This document shows positions 49,647 through 57,317 of a stretch of 64,000 nucleotides of DNA, in pieces. The translations under genes and the position numbers were made by a program. The notes under the pieces were generated by a model that was given only the letters and a program-made list of their open reading frames with translations, ran no database searches and was not told the DNA's origin. Every line of letters begins with the position of its first letter. The first letter of the stretch is position 1. Origin of the DNA: a virus; the IMG/VR virus record IMGVR_UViG_3300042383_000546, positions 20,230 through 84,229 of that record. One strand, given 5' to 3'.

Positions 49647-50877
49647 ACCCTAACCTCTTAATATCGTCTGAGAATCCTTTTGATATTGAATGCCAATCTA
49701 GACTCTTAACATACTTCAAAGCCTTTTCTTTTATCAATTTTTGGTCTAGTGCGTTACTACGCTTATCTTTATCTACCTGACTAATCACTTCGGCTATTTC
49801 ATAGATATTACACTTCCAACGTATGATATTATCAATATTGTGAACGTCAGGGGATAGTTCCTCTAAATAGTAGCACCTTTCACCACTCTTACCCCCTAAT
49901 TCTCCAAAAGAAGTGTGTCTAGGCATAATTACGGGTGTACAAGTTGCCATAGCCTCCGTAACTGTAAGTTCCCAACCCCCACCTGTTGCTGTGGTGATAA
50001 AGCAATCTGAGGCATTATATATCTTATTAAGGGTTTCTACACTAGCTCCTTTATTGTAATCTTCTTCAGAAGGAAACATATAATCTACACCCTCTACAAG
50101 TGGAGTTTGCTGCATTACCCTCTTTAAGTCCCAACCTAAAGGGTCTTTTGGATTCATGTGCAGATATAAAAATGCGTTTTCGTTAAATTGCTTCTTGTAT
50201 TCCAAAAAGCCAAATATGGTTGTAGGTATATCCTTTCTAGGTTGATTTCTATTGATATTCGTAACAATAAACTTATCAGAATTGCTACCAAAATATCTAT
50301 TCCTGAATACTTGAATTTCAATTTCAGGCATGAGAAAGAAGTCTTTCGTGTTTGTACCATGTGGCACAACCTTCACTTTTCCCTTCAAATCAGGTCTTTG
50401 AATAAGCACCTCTTTACGTCCAAATTCTGTGTAAGTAGCTAGAACGTCAAAAAATTCAAGTCCAACACATAGGTTTGGTACAAGTGTAGAATCTACAGGA
50501 AAATACAATATTGATTTAAAATTTGGCTTATTAGCTAGTCTCTTTTCCTCTTTAAACTTCTTTAAGTGAGGTACTAAACCAATAGTAACACCCAAGTCTT
50601 GAAGTATAAATAATACGTCATAGTCATTATCAAGTACTGATTTAAGGAAGGTATATCTACCAAAATCGTCCTTTTGATTGTCCGTAAGTTTAGCTGAAAT
50701 AATACGAGTTCCGTCCTCTTCTGTATAAGGGTCTCCAAAATAGTTAATGGCTACAATATCGAACTGAGCCTGAGCTCCTAATTGCTTTTTCCAATTCTGC
50801 ATTAAATTCTTTGATACAGATGCAAACCCCGTAAAGCAGTTGTAATCAAAAAGGCAAAGTACTTTTATTTGTTTCAT
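49645..50877 (-). CDS. glycosyltransferase family 4-like
   Basis: 410 residues with GT-B fold. The N-terminal phrase NCFTGFASVSKNL is the acceptor-side glycine loop. The donor half has TNINRNQPRKDIPTTIFGFL and the signature GGGWELTVTEAMATCTPVI with the EX7E-type glutamate near residue 305. Last gene of the right-arm leftward block, with the 16-bp leader element 18 bases before its ATG. Acceptor unknown; surface or DNA-base glycosylation are both possible in phages. Confidence 0.82.
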   Translation of the reverse strand: MKQIKVLCLFDYNCFTGFASVSKNLMQNWKKQLGAQAQFDIVAINYFGDPYTEEDGTRIISAKLTDNQKDDFGRYTFLKSVLDNDYDVLFILQDLGVTIGLVPHLKKFKEEKRLANKPNFKSILYFPVDSTLVPNLCVGLEFFDVLATYTEFGRKEVLIQRPDLKGKVKVVPHGTNTKDFFLMPEIEIQVFRNRYFGSNSDKFIVTNINRNQPRKDIPTTIFGFLEYKKQFNENAFLYLHMNPKDPLGWDLKRVMQQTPLVEGVDYMFPSEEDYNKGASVETLNKIYNASDCFITTATGGGWELTVTEAMATCTPVIMPRHTSFGELGGKSGERCYYLEELSPDVHNIDNIIRWKCNIYEIAEVISQVDKDKRSNALDQKLIKEKALKYVKSLDWHSISKGFSDDIKRLG

Positions 50878-50894
50878 GTTTATTTTTTGTAAAG

Positions 50895-50910
50895 TAATTA
50901 ATTTTAATTG
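50895..50910 (-). promoter_or_regulatory. 16-bp leader element, copy 1
   Basis: Read leftward CAATTAAAATTAATTA, 18 bases before the ATG of the GT4 gene at 50877. Confidence 0.65.
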
Positions 50911-50914
50911 TTTT

Positions 50915-51640
50915 TTACGGTATTAAATTTGAATCTAAATATGATACCAAAGTTCCTTCATTTAAATAAAATGGATATTTGTTAGCAGCTTTACTCCTAC
51001 AAAATCCGTTCATATAAGTCATCCTATCCTGTGGGGACATATTCGGCTCACTGCCATGTACAATCTTTACAGACCAAATCAATACACTTCCTTTTGTTGC
51101 AGTATACTTTGTACCTTTTCTACCTTCTCTATTGAATATTCTAAGATTTGAAGGAGGCTCAATTATTGATTCTTTATGTGAGCCATCTATAAACTCTATT
51201 GCTCCATTTTCTTCAGTTATGTCATCTACAGCTATGATTGTCTGAAAATAGTCATCCTCTACGTCTTCGTTGAAAATATTTGACTCTCTAAACATGATGT
51301 CCTGATGCCATGCGAATTGGTCATTATCACCTGCCTCTCTGAAATATATTTGATTATTAATTTGTCTAACGTCTTGTCCAATAAACTCTTTAACTAAGTT
51401 TACCATTCTGTCATCTACCCTTATCTTGTTTAGATACGAATTACATAAAGCAGGGAAAAATATTAGACTTCTTTTATTATAAGCGGTCTGTGATGGTTGG
51501 TGTGGATAGCCTGAATTTGTAATATCTATATCATTTACGCTGTATGCTTGTCTTTTAATTTCAGAACACTCTTCAGATGTGAAGACATTAGGTATTACGA
51601 CAATTCCATTTTTCTTGTATAGGTCTTTGTATTTTTCCAA
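50915..51640 (-). CDS. phytanoyl-CoA dioxygenase (PhyH)-family oxygenase
   Basis: 241 residues, start TTG at 51640. The start is supported because the 16-bp leader element sits at the same distance as before neighbouring ATG starts. Fe(II)/2-oxoglutarate ligands: FAWHQD (HxD, ~120) and the distal His in KIVHGSEPN (~200), followed by an Arg in DRMTYMNGF for 2-oxoglutarate. PhyH enzymes hydroxylate lipids, small molecules, sugars or, in some phages, modified bases. Neighbours are glycosyltransferases and a PAPS-reductase-like protein. Confidence 0.78.
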   Translation of the reverse strand: MEKYKDLYKKNGIVVIPNVFTSEECSEIKRQAYSVNDIDITNSGYPHQPSQTAYNKRSLIFFPALCNSYLNKIRVDDRMVNLVKEFIGQDVRQINNQIYFREAGDNDQFAWHQDIMFRESNIFNEDVEDDYFQTIIAVDDITEENGAIEFIDGSHKESIIEPPSNLRIFNREGRKGTKYTATKGSVLIWSVKIVHGSEPNMSPQDRMTYMNGFCRSKAANKYPFYLNEGTLVSYLDSNLIP

Positions 51641-51642
51641 AG

Positions 51643-51658
51643 TAATTAATTTTAATTG
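51643..51658 (-). promoter_or_regulatory. 16-bp leader element, copy 2
   Basis: CAATTAAAATTAATTA followed by CT-TTG start of the PhyH gene. It identifies TTG as the start codon. Confidence 0.7.
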
Positions 51659-51661
51659 TTT

Positions 51662-52441
51662 TTATCTATGGCAAAAAGCACCACAACTTACCTCTTTTTT
51701 CAATGATTTGTATAGTTTTTCAATATCAGGAAACATTAATTTTTCGTTTTCGCAATCAATCATTAAATCCCTGAGCCTCTTTCCATTACCCATAATTGAG
51801 TAGAATTTTTTTCTCTTGTCTTGTATTTTCTCTTCAAATTCCAAAACTTCCATAAACTCATTATAGTTCAAATGGAACATAGCTTTGTACTCTTTTTCAC
51901 TTTTGAAGAAACACATTCTACAACCCCCTCTCATCATATAAACAGGGAAGTTTGGGTGCATACCATGTTGTTTTAAGATTTCCTCACAGTCATTCCTATC
52001 GTAACCATCTGCAATCAAAGGATAACTATATTTCACATTTGGCATAGCCTCTAAACTACCTGTTCTTCCTTGTTCATCAAAATTAAACCCAATCATTAAC
52101 TCACATTCTCCTTGCTCCTTTAAGTATTTATCTATGGGTGCTGCTTTGAAATAATTGGTACAAAACCTCATTTGTTGGCTTGGCATAACTTTACAAGCTA
52201 CTATCAAGTCCTCTAAACTTGTATATAGCTCATTTTTATACATTTTGCCACCTAGTATTCTAACTAAATTGAAATCACCCCTATGAAAGTCTTTAAGATA
52301 TTGTTCTACTTTATCTATTCTTTCATACATTTCTTTATGTTCTGCACCTGTATCACACCAAATGGCAGTTGCTCCTTTTCCGTATAGGAGACACATGGTA
52401 GTGCTTTCAACACCGCCACTAAACGATATATACTTTTTCAT
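51662..52441 (-). CDS. PAPS reductase-like PP-loop ATPase
   Basis: 259 residues. PP-loop SGGVEST (~8-14) binds ATP for adenylation or pyrophosphate exchange. MRFCTNYFKAAPIDKYL is the conserved R-x-C-T...K segment of CysH-type proteins. Cys pairs CRMC (~178) and CGAFCHR at the C-terminus could hold an Fe-S cluster or disulfide. Phage members are linked to sulfur transfer to nucleobases or to phosphorothioation-like chemistry, but no dnd partner genes are seen. Start preceded by an AATTAAACC-ATG leader. Confidence 0.78.
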   Translation of the reverse strand: MKKYISFSGGVESTTMCLLYGKGATAIWCDTGAEHKEMYERIDKVEQYLKDFHRGDFNLVRILGGKMYKNELYTSLEDLIVACKVMPSQQMRFCTNYFKAAPIDKYLKEQGECELMIGFNFDEQGRTGSLEAMPNVKYSYPLIADGYDRNDCEEILKQHGMHPNFPVYMMRGGCRMCFFKSEKEYKAMFHLNYNEFMEVLEFEEKIQDKRKKFYSIMGNGKRLRDLMIDCENEKLMFPDIEKLYKSLKKEVSCGAFCHR

Positions 52442-52444
52442 GGT

Positions 52445-52624
52445 TTAATTGGTTTTTTTCTGTAAGGCATATGCCAAATCTATGATTGTTTTTTCTATTT
52501 CATCAGGGTCATATCCAACTCCAATACAAGCTGCAAGAAAGCTCTCGAACAAATCGTTTAGGTCTGCATCAGGCTTTTTTATAGTAACTGAGCTATCAAA
52601 AGTTTCTATTGTGATTGTACCCAA
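52445..52624 (-). CDS. 59-residue hypothetical protein, TTG start
   Basis: Missed by ATG-only searches. TTG at 52624 follows the 16-bp element with the same spacing as for the PhyH gene. The frame reads GTITIETFDSSVTIKKP, ADLNDLFESFLAACIGVGYD, PDEIEKTIIDLAYALQKKTN. It is an acidic helical protein of the style common in phage accessory regions, and ends three bases before the next gene. Function unknown. Confidence 0.7.
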   Translation of the reverse strand: MGTITIETFDSSVTIKKPDADLNDLFESFLAACIGVGYDPDEIEKTIIDLAYALQKKTN

Positions 52625-52626
52625 AG

Positions 52627-52642
52627 TAATTAATTTTAATTG
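52627..52642 (-). promoter_or_regulatory. 16-bp leader element, copy 3
   Basis: CAATTAAAATTAATTA-CT-TTG, start of the 59-residue gene; it overlaps the 3' end of the gene at 52636-52824. Confidence 0.7.
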
Positions 52643-52824
52643 TTTTGTGCTAAATATCTTTTGTATGCTCTTTCGTATGCCTCTCTATTAAATTCTTCAA
52701 AGACATTCTCTTCATTTACACAATTCTCATAAGTCAGATAAAATACATCGTGGTCTCTTGTATACAGATATATTGTTCTTCGTAAAAAATTGTCTTTCAA
52801 ACTTACTTGGTATATAGTGTCCAT
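52636..52824 (-). CDS. small hypothetical protein
   Basis: 62 residues, rich in Tyr, Asn and Glu (NFLRRTIYLYTRDHDVFYLT; EEFNREAYERAYKRYLAQ). No membrane segment. It overlaps the spanin-like gene stop by one base and its own end contains a leader element. Family unknown. Confidence 0.6.
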   Translation of the reverse strand: MDTIYQVSLKDNFLRRTIYLYTRDHDVFYLTYENCVNEENVFEEFNREAYERAYKRYLAQNN

Positions 52825-53240
52825 TACCTAAAAATTAAATAGCCACCGCCAAGTCCTGCAATAAAAGTTCCCCATTTTGCAAGTTTCTGCCTTCTAGCTA
52901 TACTCCTTTGAAGTTTATACTTTTGGTCTAGGTTATCTAGCATCTTTTTGTAATTATCTATTGTATCTTCAAAACTCCACATCATTTTATTGTTAAGAGC
53001 ATCCTTTTCCCTCAAAAAAGTTATTATTGAGTCTTTTAGAACGATACGACCTTCAAGTAGGTTTACTTTCTGATTGGTTAAGTCAAGCTCCTCCTTTACT
53101 AGTTTACCCTGCTCTATTTTGACAATAGCAGCCTTTAGCTGTGAATTAGGCAGACAAGTTACTGAGTCATTTGAGGTCTGAGAAATACCTCGAAATGCTG
53201 TCAGAATTGTAATTACGAACAATATCTTTAGCTTTTTCAT
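52824..53240 (-). CDS. secreted coiled-coil protein with C-terminal helix, spanin-like
   Basis: 138 residues: signal peptide (LKILFVITILTAFRGISQ), long coiled coil (LVKEELDLTNQKVNLLEGRI; SFEDTIDNYKKMLDNLDQKY), and a C-terminal hydrophobic segment (WGTFIAGLGGGYLIFR). Same plan as the 31389 protein. Its start is nested 74 bases inside the end of the TM-coil gene 53167-53538 in a different frame, the classical i-/o-spanin arrangement. Confidence 0.65.
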   Translation of the reverse strand: MKKLKILFVITILTAFRGISQTSNDSVTCLPNSQLKAAIVKIEQGKLVKEELDLTNQKVNLLEGRIVLKDSIITFLREKDALNNKMMWSFEDTIDNYKKMLDNLDQKYKLQRSIARRQKLAKWGTFIAGLGGGYLIFR

Positions 53241-53538
53241 ATTTTGGTTTTATGTCATTTATCTTTTTGTCTATAGCAGAAACCTTACTTATCAGCTCTC
53301 TTTCCATACATTCTATGGTCTCAATCTGCTTTTGCCTCTCTATAAGCTGTAGGGAAATGGAATCCCTTTCAGCCTTATAAAAGTCATTTTTACGGAGTAG
53401 ACTATCATTAATCTTCTCAATTTGTTTAATTTTATTTTTCAGGTCTTTAGTTCCTGTGTCAAATAGTCCAACGTACCCAATAACTACTATAATGATTACT
53501 AGGACGTAGGTAAGCCAATTTTGTTTTAATTTATTCAT
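53167..53538 (-). CDS. i-spanin-like membrane coil protein
   Basis: 123 residues: membrane helix at ~9-26 (WLTYVLVIIIVVIGYVGLF), then a continuous coiled coil to the end (IKQIEKINDSLLRKNDFYKA) with a terminal VRNYNSDSISRYFSDLK. Type-II topology with a periplasmic coil matches inner-membrane spanins of Bacteroidota phages. It overlaps the upstream gene by 4 bases and the downstream gene by 74 bases. Confidence 0.65.
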   Translation of the reverse strand: MNKLKQNWLTYVLVIIIVVIGYVGLFDTGTKDLKNKIKQIEKINDSLLRKNDFYKAERDSISLQLIERQKQIETIECMERELISKVSAIDKKINDIKPKYEKAKDIVRNYNSDSISRYFSDLK

Positions 53539-53759
53539 AGTGTCTCTTCTTTTAAGGAATATAGCTCAACTGCTACCTTTTCGTCAAATTCATCTACAAA
53601 TTTCGTGCTGATTTTCTCATTTTCCATTCTTATTTGAAAGTAGGAAAACGGTTTATCCCCGAAAAAGTACTTTATGTATACAGCAGATTTCTCTACTATA
53701 TTACAGATAGTGCAGGTAGCAAGTCTGTTATTTATATTTATTTTTAATGTCCTCACCAT
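53535..53759 (-). CDS. small hypothetical protein
   Basis: 74 residues, beta-rich N-terminus with C-T-I-C (RLATCTICNIVEKSAVYIKY) and an acidic helical end. It overlaps both neighbours (4 bases downstream, 32 upstream). The single CxxC is not enough for a zinc finger. Unknown function. Confidence 0.55.
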   Translation of the reverse strand: MVRTLKININNRLATCTICNIVEKSAVYIKYFFGDKPFSYFQIRMENEKISTKFVDEFDEKVAVELYSLKEETL

Positions 53760-53937
53760 AAATAGCGTTGTGTTTTAACATCAATTCTCCTATTACGATA
53801 TTAGTACTTATTCCGAATAAAATCAAAAATGTAAAGTTCATTTCAGAAAGATAAGCCTTTTTGAAGTACGTTAAAATTAGGTAGGTACAGATAACCACTA
53901 TATTAAATACAAATAGGGCTATTAGAAAATATTTCAT
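53728..53937 (-). CDS. small two-helix membrane protein, holin candidate
   Basis: 69 residues: helices FLIALFVFNIVVICTYLILT and FTFLILFGISTNIVIGEL with a short loop and a charged tail. Placed just upstream of a spanin-like pair, so a holin or antiholin for a second lysis cassette is plausible. Confidence 0.6.
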   Translation of the reverse strand: MKYFLIALFVFNIVVICTYLILTYFKKAYLSEMNFTFLILFGISTNIVIGELMLKHNAIYGEDIKNKYK

Positions 53938-53942
53938 TTTGA

Positions 53943-54629
53943 TTATTTTGTGTTTGTGTCTATTGATATAACCACCGCTTCAGAAATTCCCTTTTCCTCT
54001 TTATTGTAAGGGACTGTATATACCTCTTCATTTGGCATTCCACCCCACTTTTTGATAAAGAGCTCCTTATTGTTTATGTAATTACCTAAAAGAGGGTCTT
54101 TAAGTATGGTTTGGGAGTTTAGGTAGACATCGGGGTTTAGGTCATCTTCGTATTTGATTTTGACACCTGCTAGTTTCATTCTGTAGGCATAGTCGTTATC
54201 TTCAAAATAGCACTTTTCAAAGTCTTCGTCAAACTTACCAACTGAGTCGTAAATTGACTTTCTAAGCACAAAAGAAGACCAATTATAAGCGGAACGGCAA
54301 ACCTGAAAGGTATTGTCATTTCCTTTTTTAAGCATCTTTTTTATTATGTCTTCGTCCTTTTGTAAGATTACGTCATCATTTAGAATCAAAAAGTTAGTTT
54401 CCCCGAAGTAAGAGGCATATGCAATCAGGCAGTTCCAAGACCTTGCTACTCCCATTGGTTCAGGGAATCCTAATATGGTAACATTTGGATTTGAGCTACC
54501 TAGCTCCTGCTTACCGCTGTCTACTACGATAATTCTAGTACTTGGATAGGCTTTCTCATAGTGGTCTAACGCTTGAACTAAAAGGTCTTTCCTATTAATT
54601 GTAGGAATAAGGATGCAGAAATTACTCAT
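53943..54629 (-). CDS. glycosyltransferase family 2
   Basis: 228 residues. GT-A core: LIPTINRKDLLVQAL at the N-terminus, IIVVDSGKQ nucleotide strand, FLILNDDVIL (the D-x-D-type motif, ~82-91) and an acceptor/catalytic FEDNDYAYRMKLAG (~147). It transfers a sugar from a nucleotide donor to a surface or virion glycan. Next to a second GT2 and, four genes on, a polysaccharide deacetylase: a small sugar-processing set. Confidence 0.82.
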   Translation of the reverse strand: MSNFCILIPTINRKDLLVQALDHYEKAYPSTRIIVVDSGKQELGSSNPNVTILGFPEPMGVARSWNCLIAYASYFGETNFLILNDDVILQKDEDIIKKMLKKGNDNTFQVCRSAYNWSSFVLRKSIYDSVGKFDEDFEKCYFEDNDYAYRMKLAGVKIKYEDDLNPDVYLNSQTILKDPLLGNYINNKELFIKKWGGMPNEEVYTVPYNKEEKGISEAVVISIDTNTK

Positions 54630-54638
54630 GGTTTTGTT

Positions 54639-55256
54639 TTAGTATTTATTAAAATTTTCTCTATGTCTTCTATAATATAATAGCCCCTGACTTACATGGC
54701 TTACATTTGCTCCTGCCACTTTTAGTTTATTCCAAAGGTTCAGGTCTTCATCAGTTCTAGGTGAAGTTCGGTTATGTTCATATCCCCCTACGCTTAAAGC
54801 CAATTTTACGTCATACATCATACTTCCATGATGCTGACCCTTCCTTGACCAATACCAATCCCCAAAGTGAAGATTTACCTCTCTTGGATAAAACGTCCGA
54901 ATTTCGTCTCTGAGCTCACCCGTTACCACTATGTCACAAACTATTACGTCTGTCTTCTCTTTAGATAGCTGCTCTAGGGTATCAGGTCTAAGCCAATTAT
55001 CAGCTCCAACAAAAATAACCATATCTGTCGTAACTCTCTCTAACATATCTTGAAAATTTGCCACTACACCCAAATTATTTTCTCTAAGTACAAATTCTAC
55101 TTCGGGGTATATTTTAATTAGATGCTCACAATCCCCTGCTCCGTCATCTACGAAAAGAATCGTATTGAATTTCTTAGTCTGACATAATACGGATTCTATA
55201 CAATTAGCTGCCAAGTGACCATAATGGTATGAGGCTATTACACAAGTATATGTCAT
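54639..55256 (-). CDS. glycosyltransferase family 2
   Basis: 205 residues: CVIASYHYGHLAANCIESVL start, ILFVDDGAGD strand with Asp pair, VIFVGADNWLRPDTLEQL as the DxD-like site, and GGYEHNRTSPRTDEDLNLWN with the E-D catalytic pair. Shorter than usual GT2s but all core motifs are present. It overlaps the next gene upstream by 4 bases. Confidence 0.82.
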   Translation of the reverse strand: MTYTCVIASYHYGHLAANCIESVLCQTKKFNTILFVDDGAGDCEHLIKIYPEVEFVLRENNLGVVANFQDMLERVTTDMVIFVGADNWLRPDTLEQLSKEKTDVIVCDIVVTGELRDEIRTFYPREVNLHFGDWYWSRKGQHHGSMMYDVKLALSVGGYEHNRTSPRTDEDLNLWNKLKVAGANVSHVSQGLLYYRRHRENFNKY

Positions 55257-55492
55257 AATTTATCAATTATTGTTCTTACCTGTTTCCAATGGTCTGAGTC
55301 AATACCATGTTTTAATAGCTCTCTATTATATGATTCAGCAATATATTTAGCCATATCCTTAACAGCCCTATCAATATTAATTTCAGGTATTAAGTTTAAA
55401 TTATGAGGGAAACATCCCCATGTACCTGTTTGAATTATAGACCTACAATCTCTTAATAAGATTAAAGCATCTTGATTAGGTGTAAATTCCAT
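55253..55492 (-). CDS. small hypothetical protein
   Basis: 79 residues from the ATG at 55492, one base after the upstream stop. Starts at 55507 or 55513 are possible but overlap. The protein is helical (DALILLRDCRSIIQTGTWGC; VKDMAKYIAESYNRELLKHG) with two Cys and no membrane segment. Unknown. Confidence 0.6.
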   Translation of the reverse strand: MEFTPNQDALILLRDCRSIIQTGTWGCFPHNLNLIPEINIDRAVKDMAKYIAESYNRELLKHGIDSDHWKQVRTIIDKL

Positions 55493-55493
55493 G

Positions 55494-55763
55494 TCATTCT
55501 GTTTCATTGTCATGATATTGTAAGTATTGATTATAGGCTTTAGGGTTCTCGTTCTTTAAGTGCTCTAATGAATTAAGGATTCTGTCCATTTTCTTATTAT
55601 TAATATAAAGCTCATGGGCTAAAGAATCTACTATATCATTTTGATTATGGATAGTTTTCTTAATCTCTCCGTTCTGTAACGCTAATACGATAACTCCTAC
55701 AAAAGCTATTGAGGATAAAAGAAGTACCCAAAGTACATTTTCTATTTTTTTTAATATTGTCAT
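55494..55763 (-). CDS. small membrane coil protein
   Basis: 89 residues: membrane helix at ~11-30 (VLWVLLLSSIAFVGVIVLAL), then a coiled coil (NNKKMDRILNSLEHLKNENP). ATGA overlap with the deacetylase-like gene. Resembles i-spanin-type proteins in layout, though shorter. Confidence 0.6.
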   Translation of the reverse strand: MTILKKIENVLWVLLLSSIAFVGVIVLALQNGEIKKTIHNQNDIVDSLAHELYINNKKMDRILNSLEHLKNENPKAYNQYLQYHDNETE

Positions 55764-56272
55764 AGGTATGGTCTGTAAATTTTATAACACCAATCTTGTT
55801 CAGAGGGGTTTTGACTACCTTGAGTTACACTCCAAGCCATTTCATATCCCGCCTCTTTAACGCAATCTATTACTAAATTATTGAATTTTCCATAAGGATA
55901 GGCAAAAAATCTCATTGGGAAAGGAGGGGTTATTTCCTGCATGATTTCACTTCTGCTGAGTTTGGTAAGGTCGGGGTGGGAAAAGGTATGCCAACCGATT
56001 TCAAAGTCTAAAGTGTCACGCATTTCGTAAATTTCGTCCCATGTGCAGTACTGCTCTAATTTGGGTACATGAGCTAAATCAAACTTGTTGTCCTTTCCTA
56101 CATAATCACCCATTACAAATAAAACACCCCTTTTACCAACCAAAGTGTCTCTATTGTCGTATACGTTTTTATAGATTCCGTCAAATCCTATCAGGTCGTT
56201 ACAAGCTAGTATCTGCTCCCTAGTGTGATAGTTCGAGTGGTTTTCAGTTCCAATATTGTGTGCTAGTACCAT
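55760..56272 (-). CDS. polysaccharide deacetylase-like protein (CE4/NodB)
   Basis: 170 residues. GWHTFSHPDLTKLS is the H-x3-H metal motif (~93-104) and FFAYPYGKFN (~122-131) the R-x-P-Y-G-like third motif. The usual N-terminal T-F-D-D catalytic Asp motif is not obvious; FVMGDYVG or the FDGIY segment may replace it, so activity is uncertain. Family enzymes remove acetyl groups from chitin, peptidoglycan or surface polysaccharides. The gene shares one base with the methyltransferase upstream. Confidence 0.72.
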   Translation of the reverse strand: MVLAHNIGTENHSNYHTREQILACNDLIGFDGIYKNVYDNRDTLVGKRGVLFVMGDYVGKDNKFDLAHVPKLEQYCTWDEIYEMRDTLDFEIGWHTFSHPDLTKLSRSEIMQEITPPFPMRFFAYPYGKFNNLVIDCVKEAGYEMAWSVTQGSQNPSEQDWCYKIYRPYL

Positions 56273-56751
56273 TATCTTATTTTATAAAGAGTTGTTCTTT
56301 GGGTAAATTCCCTATAATTAAAATTAATTGTTTTTATTGATTCTCCAAAATCATAATCTATAAGCCATTCTGCTATACCTGATATTAGGATATGCTTACT
56401 GCTGCATTTCATTATCATATCGTAAATAGCTTTGTGGTCATACTGAGGGTAAAGCGTTCCCGTACTGACTACTAGGTCGAATTTCCCTTCAGGTCTAGTT
56501 ACAGCCTTTACTATTTGGGGTAATCTAGACATAGCGTTATCTGATAGGTCAAGACCAAATATTTCTGCTGCAGGTAGCTTTTCAGTTACAAAGCCTTCGC
56601 CACAGCCAATATCTATTGCCCTTTGATATAAAGGTTCGTCTTCTAGAAGTCCTAATATAAAGTCCCTTCTTTTAAAATCTTCAGGGTTTGAGAAATACCC
56701 CCATTGGTCAGGTTTGTCATACCAACGCTCTAAATCTTCTTTTGTCTGCAT
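56272..56751 (-). CDS. SAM-dependent methyltransferase
   Basis: 159 residues. Class I fold: RAIDIGCGEGFVTEKL (motif I, ~42-56), IFGLDLSDNAM (acidic SAM-ribose loop), FDLVVSTGTLYPQYD (motif IV). It resembles NodS-like and small-molecule or sugar methyltransferases and is coupled to the deacetylase-like gene, which is the NodB/NodS type pairing. A second copy of the leader element lies inside its coding end. Confidence 0.75.
   Translation of the reverse strand: MQTKEDLERWYDKPDQWGYFSNPEDFKRRDFILGLLEDEPLYQRAIDIGCGEGFVTEKLPAAEIFGLDLSDNAMSRLPQIVKAVTRPEGKFDLVVSTGTLYPQYDHKAIYDMIMKCSSKHILISGIAEWLIDYDFGESIKTINFNYREFTQRTTLYKIR
56315..56330 (-). promoter_or_regulatory. leader element variant inside coding sequence
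   Basis: CAATTAATTTTAATTA, encoding part of the C-terminal TINFNY of the methyltransferase, 42 bases before the deacetylase-like start at 56272. The only copy inside a gene; it could drive the next gene. Confidence 0.4.
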
Positions 56752-56752
56752 A

Positions 56753-56768
56753 TAATTAAAATTAATTG
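56753..56768 (-). promoter_or_regulatory. 16-bp leader element, inverted-core variant
   Basis: CAATTAATTTTAATTA directly before TATG of the methyltransferase at 56751. The core TTTT replaces AAAA of other copies. Confidence 0.6.
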
Positions 56769-56968
56769 TTTTTTGTTAATAAGGTTTTTACTACTTCTTT
56801 CATTTTAGGAGGTATTCTAGTTGTACATTCCCAAAAAGGAAGTCCTAACGTTTTGGCATTCTTTAATTCAAAGTATATGATTTGGGGTATCTGTGATTTA
56901 GAAGAATGGAGCTTTATATTAGCCTCAACAAGCTCATTTATGATTTCTTTTTTTAATTCGGTCTTCAT
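56762..56968 (-). CDS. small hypothetical protein
   Basis: 68 residues, basic and helical (LKKEIINELVEANIKLHSSK; RIPPKMKEVVKTLLTKNN) with a central FELKNAKTLGLPFWEC. One base from the upstream stop. The end of the gene overlaps a leader element. Unknown. Confidence 0.6.
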   Translation of the reverse strand: MKTELKKEIINELVEANIKLHSSKSQIPQIIYFELKNAKTLGLPFWECTTRIPPKMKEVVKTLLTKNN

Positions 56969-56969
56969 A

Positions 56970-57296
56970 CTAGAATAAAGGTATTTGTTGAAACTTGTCT
57001 TTTTCTAAAACTATTTCCTGAGCTATTTGTCCCCCTTGTTGCTGTCTTTGTTCCCATTCCTCACCCCTTAATTCAGGATTGTGCTCTTGTATCTTTCTCC
57101 ATATCCTAGATATAGTCTGTGGGTTAGTTAGCTTATATGAGAATAGAGCGTCATAGTAATCAGGCTTACTTATTCCCCAAGTCATCATTTCAATGTCATG
57201 GACTTGTTTTACGACTAGCATCCAATTATCCCTTGATTCTTTGTTGTTTGTTAAAATGCTAAAAGTCATTCTAGATATATAACCTTTGTTCTGCAT
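56970..57296 (-). CDS. conserved phage hypothetical protein
   Basis: 108 residues. The pattern ESRDNWMLVVKQVHDIEM, then ISRIWRKIQEHNPELRGEEW and EQRQQQGG, is familiar from Bacteroidota phage accessory regions, where it occurs without known function. Helical, with a charged C-terminus. Preceded by the 16-bp leader element. Confidence 0.65.
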   Translation of the reverse strand: MQNKGYISRMTFSILTNNKESRDNWMLVVKQVHDIEMMTWGISKPDYYDALFSYKLTNPQTISRIWRKIQEHNPELRGEEWEQRQQQGGQIAQEIVLEKDKFQQIPLF

Positions 57297-57298
57297 AG

Positions 57299-57314
57299 TA
57301 ATTAATTTTAATTG
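57299..57314 (-). promoter_or_regulatory. 16-bp leader element, copy 4
   Basis: CAATTAAAATTAATTA-CT-ATG at 57296. Confidence 0.7.
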
Positions 57315-57317
57315 TTT

